Source of the DNA: Methylobacterium sp. GXS13
Lineage (GTDB): Bacteria; Pseudomonadota; Alphaproteobacteria; Rhizobiales; Beijerinckiaceae
Assembly (NCBI RefSeq): GCF_001455965.1
Contig: NZ_LKKO01000032.1
Location: 1-64,000 of the forward strand
Direction: 5' to 3'
DNA length: 64,000 nt
Position numbers and translations under genes: made by a program. Of this stretch, positions 53,585 to 64,000 are shown piece by piece (the first letter of the stretch is position 1; every line of letters begins with the position of its first letter). The notes under the pieces were generated by a model. That model ran no database searches and was not told where the DNA came from. It saw nothing but the letters and a program-made list of their open reading frames with translations.

Positions 53585-54775
53585 ATGACAGAACACAACA
53601 TCCGCAATTTCGCGATCAATTTCGGCCCGCAGCACCCGGCGGCGCACGGCGTGCTGCGCCTCGTGCTGGAGCTGGACGGTGAGGTGGTCGAGCGGGTCGA
53701 TCCGCATATCGGGCTGCTGCACCGCGGCACCGAGAAGCTGATCGAGCACAAGACCTACCTCCAGGCGACGCCCTATTTCGACCGGCTCGACTACGTGTCG
53801 CCGATGAATCAGGAGCACGCCTTCTGCCTGGCGATCGAGAAGCTCGCGGGCATCGAGGTGCCGCGGCGCGCCCAGCTGATCCGCGTGCTGTTCTGCGAGA
53901 TCGGCCGCCTGCTGTCGCACCTGCTCAATGTCACCACGCAGGCGATGGATGTCGGCGCCCTCACGCCCCCGCTCTGGGGCTTCGAGGAGCGCGAGAAGCT
54001 GATGATCTTCTACGAGCGTGCCTCGGGCGCCCGGCTCCACGCCAACTACTTCCGGCCGGGCGGCGTCCACCAGGACCTGCCGCCCAAGCTGATCGACGAT
54101 ATCGAGGCGTTCTGCGACCCGTTCCTGCAGGTCGTCCAGGATCTCGACGACCTCGTCATGGCCAACCGCATCTTCAAGCAGCGCAACGTCGACATCGGCA
54201 TCGTGTCGGTGGACGAGTGCATGGAATGGGGCTTCTCCGGCGTCATGCTGCGCGGCTCCGGCATCCCGTGGGACCTGCGCAAGGCGCAGCCCTACGAGTG
54301 CTACGAGGAGATGGAGTTCGACGTGCCGGTGGGCCGGAACGGCGACACCTACGACCGGCAGGTGATCCGCATGGAGGAAATGCGCGAATCGGCCAAGATC
54401 ATGAAGCAGTGCTGCGCCAAGCTGCGCGAGCCGGCCGGGCAGGGCCCGATCGCCGCTATCGACGGCAAGTTCGCGCCGCCGCCGCGCCGCGAGATGAAGC
54501 GCTCGATGGAAGCGCTGATCCACCACTTCAAGCTCTACACCGAGGGCTTCCACGTGCCGGAGGGCGAGGTCTACGCCGCCGTGGAGGCGCCCAAGGGCGA
54601 GTTCGGCGTCTATCTCGTGTCCGACGGCACCAACAAGCCGTATCGCTGCAAGATCCGCGCGCCGGGCTTCGCGCATCTTCAGGCGATGGATTGGATGTGC
54701 CGGGGGCACCTTCTGGCCGACGTGTCCTGTGTGCTCGGCACCCTCGACATCGTGTTCGGCGAAGTGGATCGGTAA
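53585..54775 (+). CDS. nuoD: NADH-quinone oxidoreductase subunit D
   Basis: This 396-residue 49-kDa-type subunit forms the quinone cavity with NuoB. Signatures are [22 protein letters not shown] (in pieces) near the N-terminus, [27 protein letters not shown], and the C-terminal [13 protein letters not shown]. The length is normal. It is separate from nuoC by 16 bases. Confidence 0.98.
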   Translation: MTEHNIRNFAINFGPQHPAAHGVLRLVLELDGEVVERVDPHIGLLHRGTEKLIEHKTYLQATPYFDRLDYVSPMNQEHAFCLAIEKLAGIEVPRRAQLIRVLFCEIGRLLSHLLNVTTQAMDVGALTPPLWGFEEREKLMIFYERASGARLHANYFRPGGVHQDLPPKLIDDIEAFCDPFLQVVQDLDDLVMANRIFKQRNVDIGIVSVDECMEWGFSGVMLRGSGIPWDLRKAQPYECYEEMEFDVPVGRNGDTYDRQVIRMEEMRESAKIMKQCCAKLREPAGQGPIAAIDGKFAPPPRREMKRSMEALIHHFKLYTEGFHVPEGEVYAAVEAPKGEFGVYLVSDGTNKPYRCKIRAPGFAHLQAMDWMCRGHLLADVSCVLGTLDIVFGEVDR

Positions 54776-54787
54776 GGCGTTAGCAGG

Positions 54788-56149
54788 ATGGCAAACCGCA
54801 GACTCGCGCCGGCCTCTGAGCAGCCCGAGAGCTTTGCGTTCTCCCCCGAGAACGCCGCCTGGGCCAAGACCCAGATCGCCAAGTACCCGGAGGGCCGCCA
54901 GGCCTCCGCGGTGATCTCGCTGCTCTGGAAGGCGCAGGAGCAGAACGGCGGCTGGCTGCCGCGGGCGGCCATCGAGGCGGTGGCGGCCGAACTCGGCATG
55001 CCCAACATCCGCGTGCTGGAGGTGGCGACCTTCTACACGATGTTCGCCCTGGAGCCGGTGGGCCGCTTCTGGATTCAGGTCTGCGGCACGGTGCCGTGCG
55101 ATTCCTGCGGCGCCCGGGGCCTGAAGGAGATGCTCGAGGCGCGCCTCGGCCCCCCCGGTCACGTCTCGGCCGACGGCAACTTCTCCTGGCTCGAGGTCGA
55201 GTGCCTGGGCGCCTGCTGCAACGCCCCGATGGTGCAGATCAACCAGGATTATTACGAGGACCTCACGCCCGAGTCCCTCGGCACGCTGATGGACGACCTG
55301 GCGGCCGGCCGGCCGGTCAAGGTCGGCTCGCAGATCGGACGCCAGGCCTCGGAGCCGCAGGGCGGCCCCGACACGCTCACCGACCAGACCCTGTTCGACG
55401 GATCGCGGATCGGAGCTTGGCGCAAGCGCTTCGAGGACACGGCCAAGCCCGAGGAGCAGGCCGCCAAGACCGGCGAGGCGGCCTCCAGCGAGCAACAGGC
55501 CGCCGTCAATCCGAAGCCGGCCAAGCCCGATGCCGGGCGACCGGTGGAGCGGACGGTCAGCGACGCCCCGGCCCAGCGTGCGGCCGAGGGCGAGACGCCG
55601 GTGAAGCCCGAAGATCGCGCCGACGCGGCCGAGCGCGGCCGCTCCACCGCCAAGCACGGCGCCGCCCGCCCGGGCGACGCGGACGTGCTCGACTCACCGG
55701 CCAAGCGCATCGCCGAGGGCGAGCCGGCCGCGGGCGAGCAGGGGAATCAGGAGACGCCCCAGCGCGATACGGTCCCCCAGCAGCCGGACGCCTCCGGCGC
55801 CAGCGCGGGTGAGGTCGCGGCGGAAGCCGAGGAGGCCCGCGTCGCCGGGGCGCTCGCTGCGCTGCCGCAGGATGCGACCCCGGAGCAGAAGGCGAACGCC
55901 GTCGGCACCCGTCCGCCCGGCCTCGACGCGGCCCGCGCCGGCCGGCCGGACGATCTCACCCGGATCCGGGGCATCGATCCCGACACCAGCCTGCGCCTCA
56001 ACGGCCTCGGCATCCACCATTTCGACCAGATCGCCGCCTGGGCCCGCGACGAGATAACCTGGGTCGGCACCTACCTCGCGGTCCCAGGTCGCATCGACCG
56101 GGAGGACTGGGTCGGTCAGGCCAAGGCTCTATCGGCGCCGGCTCAGTGA
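54788..56149 (+). CDS. nuoE: NADH-quinone oxidoreductase subunit E with long C-terminal extension
   Basis: The protein is 453 residues, about twice the usual NuoE. Residues 1-200 are the 24-kDa thioredoxin-like subunit holding the N1a [2Fe-2S] cluster (VCGTVPCDSCGARGL, ECLGACCNAPMVQI). Residues about 205-385 are a charged Ala/Glu/Lys/Pro-rich, probably disordered linker. The last 65 (DDLTRIRGIDPDTSLRLNGLG, FDQIAAWARDEITWV) form a helix-hairpin-helix-like domain, seen in rhizobial NuoE and in some ribosomal-protein or ferredoxin fusions. The role of the extension is unknown; protein contact or assembly is a guess. Confidence 0.95.
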   Translation: MANRRLAPASEQPESFAFSPENAAWAKTQIAKYPEGRQASAVISLLWKAQEQNGGWLPRAAIEAVAAELGMPNIRVLEVATFYTMFALEPVGRFWIQVCGTVPCDSCGARGLKEMLEARLGPPGHVSADGNFSWLEVECLGACCNAPMVQINQDYYEDLTPESLGTLMDDLAAGRPVKVGSQIGRQASEPQGGPDTLTDQTLFDGSRIGAWRKRFEDTAKPEEQAAKTGEAASSEQQAAVNPKPAKPDAGRPVERTVSDAPAQRAAEGETPVKPEDRADAAERGRSTAKHGAARPGDADVLDSPAKRIAEGEPAAGEQGNQETPQRDTVPQQPDASGASAGEVAAEAEEARVAGALAALPQDATPEQKANAVGTRPPGLDAARAGRPDDLTRIRGIDPDTSLRLNGLGIHHFDQIAAWARDEITWVGTYLAVPGRIDREDWVGQAKALSAPAQ

Positions 56150-56158
56150 GGACCTGAC

Positions 56159-57460
56159 ATGCTGTCGGATCAGGATCGCATCTTCACCAACCTCTACGGC
56201 CTGCATTCGCCGGGCCTGGAGGCTGCCAAGCAGCGCGGCGCCTGGGACGGGACCAAGTTCCTCCTAGAGCAGGGCCGCGACTGGATCATCGAGGAGATGA
56301 AGGCGTCGGGCCTGCGCGGCCGCGGCGGCGCGGGCTTCCCCACCGGCCTGAAATGGTCGTTCATGCCGAAGAAGTCGGACGGGCGCCCGCACTACCTCGT
56401 GGTCAATGCCGACGAGTCGGAGCCGGGCACCTGCAAGGACCGGGAGATCATGCGGCACGATCCGCATCTCCTGATCGAGGGCTGCATGCTGGCCTGCTTC
56501 GCCATGGGCGCGCATGCCTGCTACATCTACATCCGCGGCGAATACGTGGCCGAGAAGCACGCGCTCCAGAAAGCCGTGGACGAGGCCTACGAGGCCCGTC
56601 TCGTCGGCCAGTCGAACGTGCACGACTTTCCCTTCGACATCTACGTCCACCACGGCGCGGGCGCCTATATCTGCGGCGAAGAGACGGCGCTGATCGAGAG
56701 CCTCGAGGGCAAGAAGGGGATGCCGCGGCTCAAGCCGCCGTTCCCGGCCAATATGGGCCTCTACGGCTGCCCCACGACGGTCAACAACGTCGAGTCGATC
56801 GCGGTGGCCGGAACGATCCTGCGCCGGGGCGGCGCGTGGTTCGCCGGGCTCGGCGGCAAGAACAACACCGGCACCAAGCTGTTCTGCGTCTCGGGGCACG
56901 TCAACAGGCCGTGCAACGTCGAGGCGGAACTGGGCATCACCTTCCGCGAGCTGGTGGACCGGCATTGCGGCGGCATGCGCGGCGGCTGGGACAACCTGCT
57001 CTGCTCGATCCCGGGCGGCTCGTCGGTGCCGCTGGTGCCGGCCGACCAGATCATCGACGCCAAGATGGATTTCGACACCCTGCGCGGCCTCGGCTCCGGC
57101 CTCGGTACGGCGGCGGTGATCGTGCTCGACAGGTCCACCGACATCGTCGCGGCGATCACCCGGATCTCGTACTTCTACAAGCACGAATCCTGCGGCCAGT
57201 GCACGCCCTGCCGGGAAGGCACCGGCTGGATGTGGCGGGTGATGCAGCGGATGACCGAGGGCCGGGCGCAGAAGCGCGAGATCGACATGCTGTTCGAGGT
57301 CACCAAGCAGATCGAGGGTCACACGATCTGCGCGCTCGGCAGCGCGGCGGCCTGGCCGATCCAGGGCCTGATCAAGCACTTCCGCCCCGAGATCGAGAAG
57401 CGGATCGACCGCTATACGGCCAACCCGCATTCCGACCCGATCCCGATGGCCGCGGAGTGA
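56159..57460 (+). CDS. nuoF: NADH-quinone oxidoreductase subunit F
   Basis: This 433-residue subunit binds NADH and FMN and holds the N3 cluster: the entry point for electrons. Visible are [61 protein letters not shown] and the four cluster cysteines in [15 protein letters not shown] plus [12 protein letters not shown]. Ten bases separate it from nuoE. A small coiled-coil gene follows after four bases. Confidence 0.98.
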   Translation: MLSDQDRIFTNLYGLHSPGLEAAKQRGAWDGTKFLLEQGRDWIIEEMKASGLRGRGGAGFPTGLKWSFMPKKSDGRPHYLVVNADESEPGTCKDREIMRHDPHLLIEGCMLACFAMGAHACYIYIRGEYVAEKHALQKAVDEAYEARLVGQSNVHDFPFDIYVHHGAGAYICGEETALIESLEGKKGMPRLKPPFPANMGLYGCPTTVNNVESIAVAGTILRRGGAWFAGLGGKNNTGTKLFCVSGHVNRPCNVEAELGITFRELVDRHCGGMRGGWDNLLCSIPGGSSVPLVPADQIIDAKMDFDTLRGLGSGLGTAAVIVLDRSTDIVAAITRISYFYKHESCGQCTPCREGTGWMWRVMQRMTEGRAQKREIDMLFEVTKQIEGHTICALGSAAAWPIQGLIKHFRPEIEKRIDRYTANPHSDPIPMAAE

Positions 57461-57464
57461 GGCC

Positions 57465-57674
57465 ATGACGAGCCAGCCTGACAACCTGATGCTCGTGTAC
57501 CTGCGTCGCATCGACGAGAAGGTCGATCGGCTCAGCGACGATGTCCGTGAGTTGAAGGGCCGGATGGCCGCGGTCGAAGAAAACCTGGCCGGCGTTCACC
57601 GGCGGATCGACCGGGTCGAGCTTCGCCTCGAGCGGATCGAGCGACGCCTCGATCTCGCCGACGCCCCGCACTGA
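57465..57674 (+). CDS. Small coiled-coil protein inside the nuo operon
   Basis: This 69-residue protein is a nearly pure coiled coil: LVYLRRIDEKVDRLSDDVRE, LKGRMAAVEENLAGVHRRID and RVELRLERIERRLDLAD are consecutive heptads. It has no membrane segment. The gene fits tightly between nuoF (four bases before) and nuoG (one base after), so it is co-translated with complex I subunits. It is not a known core Nuo subunit. It resembles the 83-residue protein between metF and metH in length and heptad pattern. Function unknown. Confidence 0.8.
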   Translation: MTSQPDNLMLVYLRRIDEKVDRLSDDVRELKGRMAAVEENLAGVHRRIDRVELRLERIERRLDLADAPH

Positions 57675-57675
57675 G

Positions 57676-59766
57676 ATGGCACCGATGACAAAAATCCTCG
57701 TCGACGGCACCGAGGTCGAGGTTCCGGCCGAATACACCCTGCTCCAGGCCTGCGAGGCCGCGGGGGCCGAGATCCCGCGCTTCTGCTTCCACGAGCGCCT
57801 GTCGATCGCCGGCAATTGCCGGATGTGCCTGGTGGAGCTGAAGGGCGCGCCCAAGCCGGTGGCGAGCTGCGCCTACGCGGTGAAGGATTGCCGCCCGGGC
57901 CCGAACGGCGAGCCGCCGGAGGTGCTGACCCGCTCCGGCCTGACCAAGAAGGCCCGGGAAGGGGTGATGGAGTTCCTCCTCATCAACCACCCGCTCGATT
58001 GCCCGATCTGCGACCAGGGCGGCCATTGCGACCTGCAGGACCAGGCGATGGCCTACGGGGTCGATTCGACCCGCTACCAGGAGAACAAGCGCGCGGTCGA
58101 GGAGAAGCATATCGGCCCGCTGGTGCGGACCGCGATGAACCGCTGCATCCACTGCACCCGCTGCGTGCGCTTCCTGGCGGAGGTGGCAGGCGTGCCCGAC
58201 CTCGGCGCCATCGGCCGCGGCGAGGACATGGAGATCACGAGCTACCTCGAGCAGTCGATGGCCTCGGAGCTCCAGGGCAACGTCGCCGACCTGTGCCCGG
58301 TGGGCGCCCTGGTGCACCGGCCGCAGAGCTACAACGTCCGCCCCTGGGAGCTGAACAAGACCGAATCGGTCGACGTGATGGACGCGGTCGGCTCCTCGAT
58401 CCGCGTCGACACCCGCGGCCGCGAGGTGATGCAGATCGAGCCGCGGGTCAGCGAAGAAATCAACGAGGAGTGGATCTCCGACAAGACCCGCTACCACGTC
58501 GATGGCTTGCGGATGCAGCGCCTCGACCGGCCGTACCTGCGCGAGAACGGCCGGCTGCGGCCCGCCTCCTGGGGTGAGGCGTTCCAGGCCATCGCCGCCA
58601 AGGTGAACGCCACCGATCCCAAGCGCATCGGCGCTGTCGTCGGGGACCTAGCGGGCGTCGAGGAGATCTTCGCCCTGCGCGAGCTGATGCGCGCGCTCGG
58701 TACGCCCAACCTCGATTGCCGGCAAACCGAGACCGGGCTCGATCCGGCGCTGGGCCGTGCATCCTACCTGTTCAACCCGACGATTCCCGGCATCGAGGCC
58801 GCGGATGCGATCCTGATCGTCGGTGCCAATCCGCGCACCGAAGCCTCACTGCTGAACGTCCGCATCCGCAAGCGCTGGCGCATGGGGCCGCTCGCGGTCG
58901 GGGTGATCGGCGAGCCGGTCGATCTGACCTATCCGAGCCACTATATCGGCGCCGGCCCCGAATCGCTGGCCGGCCTCGCCCGCGGGGAGCACAGCTTCCT
59001 CGAGATCCTCAAGGGCGCGAAGGCGCCGCTCATCATCGTCGGCGCCAATGCCGAGCCCGGCATCCTGGCTGCGGCGGCATCCCTCGCCCAGGCGATCGGC
59101 GCGGTCACGCCGGAGTGGAACGGCTTCGGCGTTCTGCACACGGCCGCCGCCCGGGTCGGCGCGCTCGATCTCGGCTTCGTGCCGGGGGAGGGCGGCCTCA
59201 GCTTCCCGGCCATGCTGGCGGCCGGCGGCGTGGACGTGCTGTTCAACCTCGGTGCCGACGAGCGCGACGTGGCGCCCGGCGCCTTCGTGATCTACCAGGG
59301 CACCCATGGCGACCGCGGCGCCTCCCGGGCGGACGTGATCCTGCCGGGCGCAGCCTATACCGAGAAGTCGGCGACCTGGGTGAACACGGAAGGCCGGGTC
59401 CAGATGGGCAACCGCGCCGGCTTCCCGCCGGGGGATGCCCGCGAGGATTGGGCAATCCTGCGCGCGCTCTCGGACGTGCTGGGCCAGCGTCTGCCGTTCG
59501 ATTCGCTCACTGCGCTTCGCCGGGCCCTCTACACCGCCCATCCGCATTTCGCGGCGATCGGCACCGTGGAGACCGGCGACGTGGCGGCGGCCGTGGATCG
59601 GCTGGCCGGCCTCGGCAGCACCACCGGCGGCCCCGCCTTCGCCTCCCCGGTGACCGACTTCTACCTCACCAACCCGATCGCCCGCGCCTCGCGGGTGCTC
59701 GCCGAGTGCTCGCGCCTCGCCCGCCAATGGGCCGCCGAGCCGCGGCCGCTCGCGGCGGCAGAGTAG
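57676..59766 (+). CDS. nuoG: NADH-quinone oxidoreductase subunit G
   Basis: This 696-residue 75-kDa subunit starts from ATG 57676 (ATG 57685 is equally possible). An N-terminal [2Fe-2S] domain ([18 protein letters not shown]), the N4/N5 cluster region ([33 protein letters not shown]) and a molybdopterin-oxidoreductase-like domain (from about 220) follow one another. The C-terminal part is of the alphaproteobacterial/mitochondrial length. nuoH starts ten bases after the stop. Confidence 0.97.
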   Translation: MAPMTKILVDGTEVEVPAEYTLLQACEAAGAEIPRFCFHERLSIAGNCRMCLVELKGAPKPVASCAYAVKDCRPGPNGEPPEVLTRSGLTKKAREGVMEFLLINHPLDCPICDQGGHCDLQDQAMAYGVDSTRYQENKRAVEEKHIGPLVRTAMNRCIHCTRCVRFLAEVAGVPDLGAIGRGEDMEITSYLEQSMASELQGNVADLCPVGALVHRPQSYNVRPWELNKTESVDVMDAVGSSIRVDTRGREVMQIEPRVSEEINEEWISDKTRYHVDGLRMQRLDRPYLRENGRLRPASWGEAFQAIAAKVNATDPKRIGAVVGDLAGVEEIFALRELMRALGTPNLDCRQTETGLDPALGRASYLFNPTIPGIEAADAILIVGANPRTEASLLNVRIRKRWRMGPLAVGVIGEPVDLTYPSHYIGAGPESLAGLARGEHSFLEILKGAKAPLIIVGANAEPGILAAAASLAQAIGAVTPEWNGFGVLHTAAARVGALDLGFVPGEGGLSFPAMLAAGGVDVLFNLGADERDVAPGAFVIYQGTHGDRGASRADVILPGAAYTEKSATWVNTEGRVQMGNRAGFPPGDAREDWAILRALSDVLGQRLPFDSLTALRRALYTAHPHFAAIGTVETGDVAAAVDRLAGLGSTTGGPAFASPVTDFYLTNPIARASRVLAECSRLARQWAAEPRPLAAAE

Positions 59767-59776
59767 GGACCCCACG

Positions 59777-60799
59777 ATGACGTCGCTCGAAATCCTCGGG
59801 ACCGTGCTCCTGATCGTGCTGAAGAGCTTCGTGCTGCTCTCAGCGCTGCTCGTGTTCATCGCCTACGCGCTGCTCGCCGACCGTAAGATCTGGGCGGCGG
59901 TGCAGCTCCGGCGCGGTCCCAACGTGGTCGGGCCGTTCGGGCTGCTGCAATCCTTCGCCGACCTTCTGAAGTTCGTGCTGAAGGAGCCGGTGATCCCGGC
60001 GGGCGCCAACAAGGCGATCTACCTGCTGGCGCCGCTGGTCTTCGCGATGCTGGCTCTGTCGAGCTGGGCGGTGATTCCCCTGGCCGACGGCTGGGCGATC
60101 GCCGACATCAATGTCGGCATCACCTACATCTTCGCGATCTCCAGCCTGGGCGTTTACGGCGTCATCATGGGCGGCTGGGCCTCGAACTCGAAATACGCCT
60201 TCCTGGGCGCGCTCCGCTCGGCGGCGCAGATGATTTCCTACGAGGTCTCGCTGGGCTTCGTGATCATCTGCGTGCTGCTCTGCGCCGGCTCGCTGAACCT
60301 CTCGCGCATCGTGATGGCGCAGGACACCAGCCTCGGCCTGTTCGGCTGGTATTGGCTGTGGCTCTTCCCGATGTTCGTGGTGTTCTTCATCTCAGCGCTG
60401 GCCGAGACCAACCGCCCGCCCTTCGACCTGCCGGAGGCCGAGTCGGAGCTGGTGGCCGGCTACATGGTGGAATACTCGTCGACGCCCTATCTGCTGTTCA
60501 TGCTCGGCGAGTACGTCGCCATCATGAGCATGTGTGCGCTCGGAACCATCCTGTTCCTGGGCGGCTGGCTGTCGCCGATCCCGTTCGCGCCGTTCACCTG
60601 GGTGCCGGGCGTGATCTGGTTCATCCTGAAGGCCAGCTTCCTGTTCTTCCTGTTCGCGATGGTGAAATCCATCGTGCCGCGCTACCGCTACGATCAGCTC
60701 ATGCGCCTCGGCTGGAAGGTTTTTCTGCCGATCTCGCTGGTCTCGGTCGTCGTCGTCGCCTTCGTGCTCAAGATGACCGGCCTCGCGCCGGGCGCCTGA
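59777..60799 (+). CDS. nuoH: NADH-quinone oxidoreductase subunit H
   Basis: This 340-residue subunit with eight or nine transmembrane helices links the peripheral arm to the membrane arm and lines the quinone channel. [30 protein letters not shown] (in pieces), [39 protein letters not shown] (in pieces) and [17 protein letters not shown] are diagnostic. The ATG lies ten bases after nuoG. Confidence 0.98.
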   Translation: MTSLEILGTVLLIVLKSFVLLSALLVFIAYALLADRKIWAAVQLRRGPNVVGPFGLLQSFADLLKFVLKEPVIPAGANKAIYLLAPLVFAMLALSSWAVIPLADGWAIADINVGITYIFAISSLGVYGVIMGGWASNSKYAFLGALRSAAQMISYEVSLGFVIICVLLCAGSLNLSRIVMAQDTSLGLFGWYWLWLFPMFVVFFISALAETNRPPFDLPEAESELVAGYMVEYSSTPYLLFMLGEYVAIMSMCALGTILFLGGWLSPIPFAPFTWVPGVIWFILKASFLFFLFAMVKSIVPRYRYDQLMRLGWKVFLPISLVSVVVVAFVLKMTGLAPGA

Positions 60800-60828
60800 G
60801 CCCACCCGCCGAATCGGAGATCCGGGCC

Positions 60829-61317
60829 ATGAAGCTCGATCAGGTCGCAAAGAGCCTGCTGCTGAAGGAATTCGTGTCGGGGATGATCCTCGGCATGCGC
60901 TACTTCTTCAAGCCGAAGGCGACGATCAACTATCCCTTCGAGATGGGCCATCGCGGCCCGCGCTTCCGGGGGGAGCATGCCCTGCGCCGCTATCCCAACG
61001 GCGAGGAGCGCTGCATCGCCTGCAAGCTCTGCGAGGCGATCTGCCCGGCCCAGGCGATCACCATTGAGGCGGGCCCGCGCCGCAACGACGGCACCCGCCG
61101 CACCACCCGTTACGACATCGACATGGTGAAATGCATCTATTGCGGCATGTGCCAGGAGGCCTGCCCGGTGGACGCCATCGTGGAAGGTCCGAACTTCGAA
61201 TTCTCGGTCGAGACCAGAGAGGAGCTTCTGTACGACAAGCAGAAACTCCTCTTGAACGGCGACCGCTGGGAGCGCGAGATCGCGCGCAACATCGCGATGG
61301 ACGCGCCTTACCGCTGA
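60829..61317 (+). CDS. nuoI: NADH-quinone oxidoreductase subunit I
   Basis: This 162-residue 8Fe ferredoxin-like subunit carries clusters N6a and N6b in [12 protein letters not shown] and [29 protein letters not shown] precedes the first, and [20 protein letters not shown] follows the second. ATG 60829 gives the normal family length. The gap to nuoJ (120 bases) is the longest in the operon so far and holds two hairpins. Confidence 0.98.
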   Translation: MKLDQVAKSLLLKEFVSGMILGMRYFFKPKATINYPFEMGHRGPRFRGEHALRRYPNGEERCIACKLCEAICPAQAITIEAGPRRNDGTRRTTRYDIDMVKCIYCGMCQEACPVDAIVEGPNFEFSVETREELLYDKQKLLLNGDRWEREIARNIAMDAPYR

Positions 61318-61325
61318 GCGCATGC

Positions 61326-61347
61326 CGGGGGCGCTGTTGTGCCCCCG
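61326..61347. terminator. Hairpin 1 between nuoI and nuoJ
   Basis: CGGGGGC (61326-61332) and GCCCCCG (61341-61347) pair perfectly around GCTGTTGT, nine bases after the nuoI stop. It has no T-run. As it sits inside an operon it may pause transcription or protect an mRNA end rather than terminate. Confidence 0.45.
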
Positions 61348-61364
61348 CCGACCGGGTTCTATAG

Positions 61365-61389
61365 ACGGGCCGCCCGCTGCGGCCCGTTT
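61365..61389. terminator. Hairpin 2 between nuoI and nuoJ, followed by TT
   Basis: ACGGGCCGC (61365-61373) and GCGGCCCGT (61379-61387) form a perfect 9-bp stem with loop CCGCT, followed by TT then C. It is the strongest terminator-like structure seen in the nuo operon, 50 bases before nuoJ. Partial termination or mRNA processing that sets the ratio of upstream and downstream subunits is possible. Confidence 0.45.
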
Positions 61390-61437
61390 CCACGCAAGGC
61401 AGAAGGGGCCGCTCCGGCGGCCGATCCCGACGAGCGC

Positions 61438-62058
61438 ATGACCGCAGCAGCCGCCTTCTTCTACCTGTTCGCGAGCGTAACGGTCGCGTCGGGCTTCATG
61501 GTGATCGCCTCGCGCAATCCCGTCGCCTCGGTGCTGTTCCTGATTCTCGCCTTCGTAAACGCCGCCGGGCTGTTCGTCCTGATGGGCGCCGAGTTCCTGG
61601 CGATGATCCTGGTCGTCGTCTATGTCGGCGCGGTCGCGGTGTTGTTCCTGTTCGTCGTGATGATGCTCGACGTGGACTTCGCCGAGTTGCGCCAGGGCTT
61701 CCAGCAATACCTGCCGATCGGTGGCCTGATCGGGGCGATCTTCCTGGTGGAGCTGCTCCTGGTGGTGGGCTCCTGGACCATCGATCCGAACCTGGTTCAG
61801 GCGCCGCTCGGCAACGTCGCGGCGGCGGACAACCTCACCAACGCCCAGGCCCTCGGCCGGGTGCTCTACACGGATTACGTCTACTTCTTCCAGCTTGCGG
61901 GCCTGATCCTGCTGGTGGCGATGATCGGCGCGATCGTGCTGACGCTCCGTGATCGCCCGGGCGTCAAGCGCCAGGACATCTCGGTCCAGAACGCCCGCAC
62001 CCAGAGCATGGCGGTGGAGACCCGCAAGGTGCCCTCCCGCCAGGGTGTCGAGGTCTGA
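61438..62058 (+). CDS. nuoJ: NADH-quinone oxidoreductase subunit J
   Basis: This 206-residue membrane subunit has five hydrophobic helices. [51 protein letters not shown] (in pieces) contains the pi-bulge helix typical of NuoJ, and [23 protein letters not shown] closes the core. ATG 61438 is the first start consistent with family length; the frame is open further upstream through the hairpin region. Confidence 0.96.
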   Translation: MTAAAAFFYLFASVTVASGFMVIASRNPVASVLFLILAFVNAAGLFVLMGAEFLAMILVVVYVGAVAVLFLFVVMMLDVDFAELRQGFQQYLPIGGLIGAIFLVELLLVVGSWTIDPNLVQAPLGNVAAADNLTNAQALGRVLYTDYVYFFQLAGLILLVAMIGAIVLTLRDRPGVKRQDISVQNARTQSMAVETRKVPSRQGVEV

Positions 62059-62080
62059 TGCCCGCCGAAGGACTCGAACG

Positions 62081-62386
62081 ATGATCGGCCTGAGCCACTA
62101 CCTCACCGTTGCGGCGATCCTGTTCACGCTCGGCGTGCTCGGGATCTTCATCAACCGCAAGAACGTCATCGTCATCCTGATGTCGATCGAGCTGATCCTG
62201 CTCGCGGTCAACATCAACCTGGTCGCCTTCTCGACGCAGCTGAACGACATCACCGGACAGGTCTTCGCCCTGTTCGTCTTGACTGTCGCGGCCGCCGAAT
62301 CGGCGATCGGCCTCGCTATCCTCGTGGTCTTCTTCCGCAACCGCGGCACCATCGCGGTCGAGGACGTGAGCATGATGAAGGGCTAG
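62081..62386 (+). CDS. nuoK: NADH-quinone oxidoreductase subunit K
   Basis: This 101-residue subunit has three transmembrane helices: [39 protein letters not shown] with the conserved membrane Glu, and [22 protein letters not shown] with the second Glu. These acids are part of the proton path. The start ATG 62081 lies 22 bases after nuoJ. Confidence 0.98.
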   Translation: MIGLSHYLTVAAILFTLGVLGIFINRKNVIVILMSIELILLAVNINLVAFSTQLNDITGQVFALFVLTVAAAESAIGLAILVVFFRNRGTIAVEDVSMMKG

Positions 62387-62496
62387 GGCGCCCTTCTTGA
62401 CGCGACCCGAGTTCGCGGCCCCGCGTTCCACGGGCCCCGAGTGACAATCCGGACGCCGCCCAGCGGTCGGCCCGGAGGACGGACTGCAAGAGAGCG

Positions 62497-64000
62497 ATGT
62501 ATCACGCGATCGTCTTCTTCCCGCTGATCGGCTTCCTGATCGCCGGCCTGTTCGGCCGGTACATCGGGGCCCGGGCCTGCGAGTACATCACTACGGCGTT
62601 CCTGGCCTTCACGGCCCTGATCGCCTGGGGCGTGTTCCTCGACGGCGGCCATGCCGAGCGGGTGCAGGTCGCGTCCTGGTTCTCGGCCGGCGACCTCCAG
62701 GTCGATTGGGCCTTCAAGGTCGATGCGCTGACCCGGGTGATGCTCGTGGTCGTCACCACGGTCTCGACCCTCGTCCACCTCTATTCCGTCGGCTACATGC
62801 ACGAGGATCCGCACCGGCCGCGGTTCTTCGCCTACCTGTCGCTGTTCACCTTCGCCATGCTGATGCTGGTGACCGCCGACAACCTGGTGCAGATGTTCTT
62901 CGGCTGGGAGGGCGTCGGCCTCGCCTCCTACTTGCTGATCGGCTTCTGGTACGAGAAGCCCTCGGCCAACGCTGCCGCCATGAAGGCGTTCATCGTCAAC
63001 CGGGTCGGCGATTTCGGCTTCTCGCTCGGCATCTTCCTGGTCTTCGTGCTGACCGGTTCGGTGGCGTTCGACGCGATCTTCTCCAAGGTCGACGCGATCA
63101 AGACCTTGAGCTTCCACCTGCTCGGCTATGACTGGAACGCCCTGACCCTGGCCTGCCTGCTGCTGTTCATGGGCGCCATGGGCAAGTCGGCGCAGTTCCT
63201 GCTGCACACCTGGCTGCCGGACGCGATGGAGGGGCCGACCCCGGTCTCGGCGCTGATCCACGCTGCCACCATGGTGACCGCCGGCGTGTTCATGGTCGCC
63301 CGGTTGTCGCCGCTGTTCGAGGAGGCGCCGAACGCGCTGATCGTCGTCACGGTGATCGGCGGCATCACGGCCTTCTTCGCCGCCACGATCGGCCTGGTGC
63401 AGAACGACATCAAGCGGGTGATCGCCTACTCGACCTGCTCGCAGCTCGGCTACATGTTCGTGGCGCTCGGCGTCGGCGCCTACTCGGCCGGCGTATTCCA
63501 CCTGTTCACCCACGCCTTCTTCAAGGCGCTGCTGTTCCTCGGGGCCGGCTCGGTCATCCACGCGATGCACCACGAGCAGGACATGCGGAACATGGGTGGC
63601 CTGCGCTCCCACATCCCGTTCACCTGCGCCATGATGGCGATCGGCTCCCTCGCGCTGATCGGCTTCCCGTACACGGCGGGCTACTATTCCAAGGACGCGA
63701 TCATCGAGGCGGCCTACGCCTCGACCCGGCCGGGTCACACGCTCGCCTTCCTGTGCACCGTGGTGGCGGCCTTCTTCACGTCCTTCTATTCCTGGCGCCT
63801 GTTCTTCATGACCTTCGAGGGTCCGGCCCGCTGGGGTGTTCACGCGGCGCAGGACCACCACGCCGCCCCGGCGGTCGCTCATTCCACCATGGCCCATGAG
63901 GCCGACGGCGCCCCGGGCCATACCGAGGGTGCGGCCCACGACGATCACGGCCACGACATCGAGCCGTCCCACAAGAGCGACCTCGTCGCGGACGACCATC
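62497..64000 (+). CDS. nuoL: NADH-quinone oxidoreductase subunit L, N-terminal part (runs off the window)
   Basis: The frame from ATG 62497 is open to the end of the window (501 codons). It encodes the distal proton-pumping subunit. Visible are [20 protein letters not shown], the pumping core [32 protein letters not shown] (in pieces) with conserved Lys and His, [11 protein letters not shown] and [19 protein letters not shown]. Near residues 450-501 comes a hydrophilic loop unusually rich in His and Asp ([32 protein letters not shown]). ATG follows AGAG; a GGAGGACGG also lies 20 bases upstream. Confidence 0.96.
   Translation, partial: MYHAIVFFPLIGFLIAGLFGRYIGARACEYITTAFLAFTALIAWGVFLDGGHAERVQVASWFSAGDLQVDWAFKVDALTRVMLVVVTTVSTLVHLYSVGYMHEDPHRPRFFAYLSLFTFAMLMLVTADNLVQMFFGWEGVGLASYLLIGFWYEKPSANAAAMKAFIVNRVGDFGFSLGIFLVFVLTGSVAFDAIFSKVDAIKTLSFHLLGYDWNALTLACLLLFMGAMGKSAQFLLHTWLPDAMEGPTPVSALIHAATMVTAGVFMVARLSPLFEEAPNALIVVTVIGGITAFFAATIGLVQNDIKRVIAYSTCSQLGYMFVALGVGAYSAGVFHLFTHAFFKALLFLGAGSVIHAMHHEQDMRNMGGLRSHIPFTCAMMAIGSLALIGFPYTAGYYSKDAIIEAAYASTRPGHTLAFLCTVVAAFFTSFYSWRLFFMTFEGPARWGVHAAQDHHAAPAVAHSTMAHEADGAPGHTEGAAHDDHGHDIEPSHKSDLVADDH

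Overview
The window is a GC-rich alphaproteobacterial chromosome segment, most likely from Methylobacterium or a close Rhizobiales relative. That assignment is inference from gene order and protein style: a complete-type nuo operon whose NuoE has a long C-terminal extension, hemD next to a mitofilin-like gene and hemY, an ArsR-methyltransferase regulator beside metF/metH, and MocR and DUF1127 genes. No insertion sequence, rRNA gene, CRISPR array or prophage is visible. Three tRNA genes (Gln, Thr, Asp) are present.

Layout. 1-3.5 kb: the end of a ROK-family gene, an orphan HypX/HoxX CO-ligand synthase and a bestrophin-like channel. 3.8-10.1 kb: a methionine/one-carbon operon (ArsR-methyltransferase regulator with a near-perfect palindrome over its start codon, metF, a small coiled-coil gene, metH). 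10.2-19.5 kb: a sugar-acid catabolic island. One arm is leftward (RraA-like protein, MFS transporter, IlvD/Edd dehydratase, SMP-30 lactonase). The other is rightward (GntR/FCD regulator, ThDP enzyme, semialdehyde dehydrogenase). The two arms share a conserved 24-bp operator-like element. 19.7-29 kb: an accessory stretch with tRNA-Gln, a GH16 glycosidase carrying a huge Ala/Ser/Thr linker, two divergent Crp/Fnr regulators, a phosphate transport pair and several very small membrane or secreted proteins.

29-35.3 kb: Nudix hydrolase, then a leftward unit of aldose epimerase, hemD, a Mic60/mitofilin-like protein and hemY. 35.8-43.7 kb: an MHYT-PAS-GGDEF-EAL protein, an ABC exporter, a large intergenic hairpin, a Met-Lys-Pro repeat protein, and a two-component system divergent from a secreted or anchored protein, with tandem 11-bp repeats between them. 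44.1-48.5 kb: a FecI/FecR/TonB-receptor surface-signalling cassette for iron. 48.9-51.4 kb: a MocR regulator divergent from a DUF1127 gene with an in-frame TAG, then a compact overlapping DUF4926/DUF6883 pair of lower GC. 51.9-64 kb: nuoA to nuoL (complex I), with a second small coiled-coil gene between nuoF and nuoG; nuoL runs off the end.

The best candidates for something undescribed are the sugar-acid island (dehydratase, ThDP enzyme and dehydrogenase with no obvious KDG-type aldolase or dehydratase), the DUF4926/DUF6883 pair, and the coiled-coil mini-proteins embedded in two unrelated core operons.
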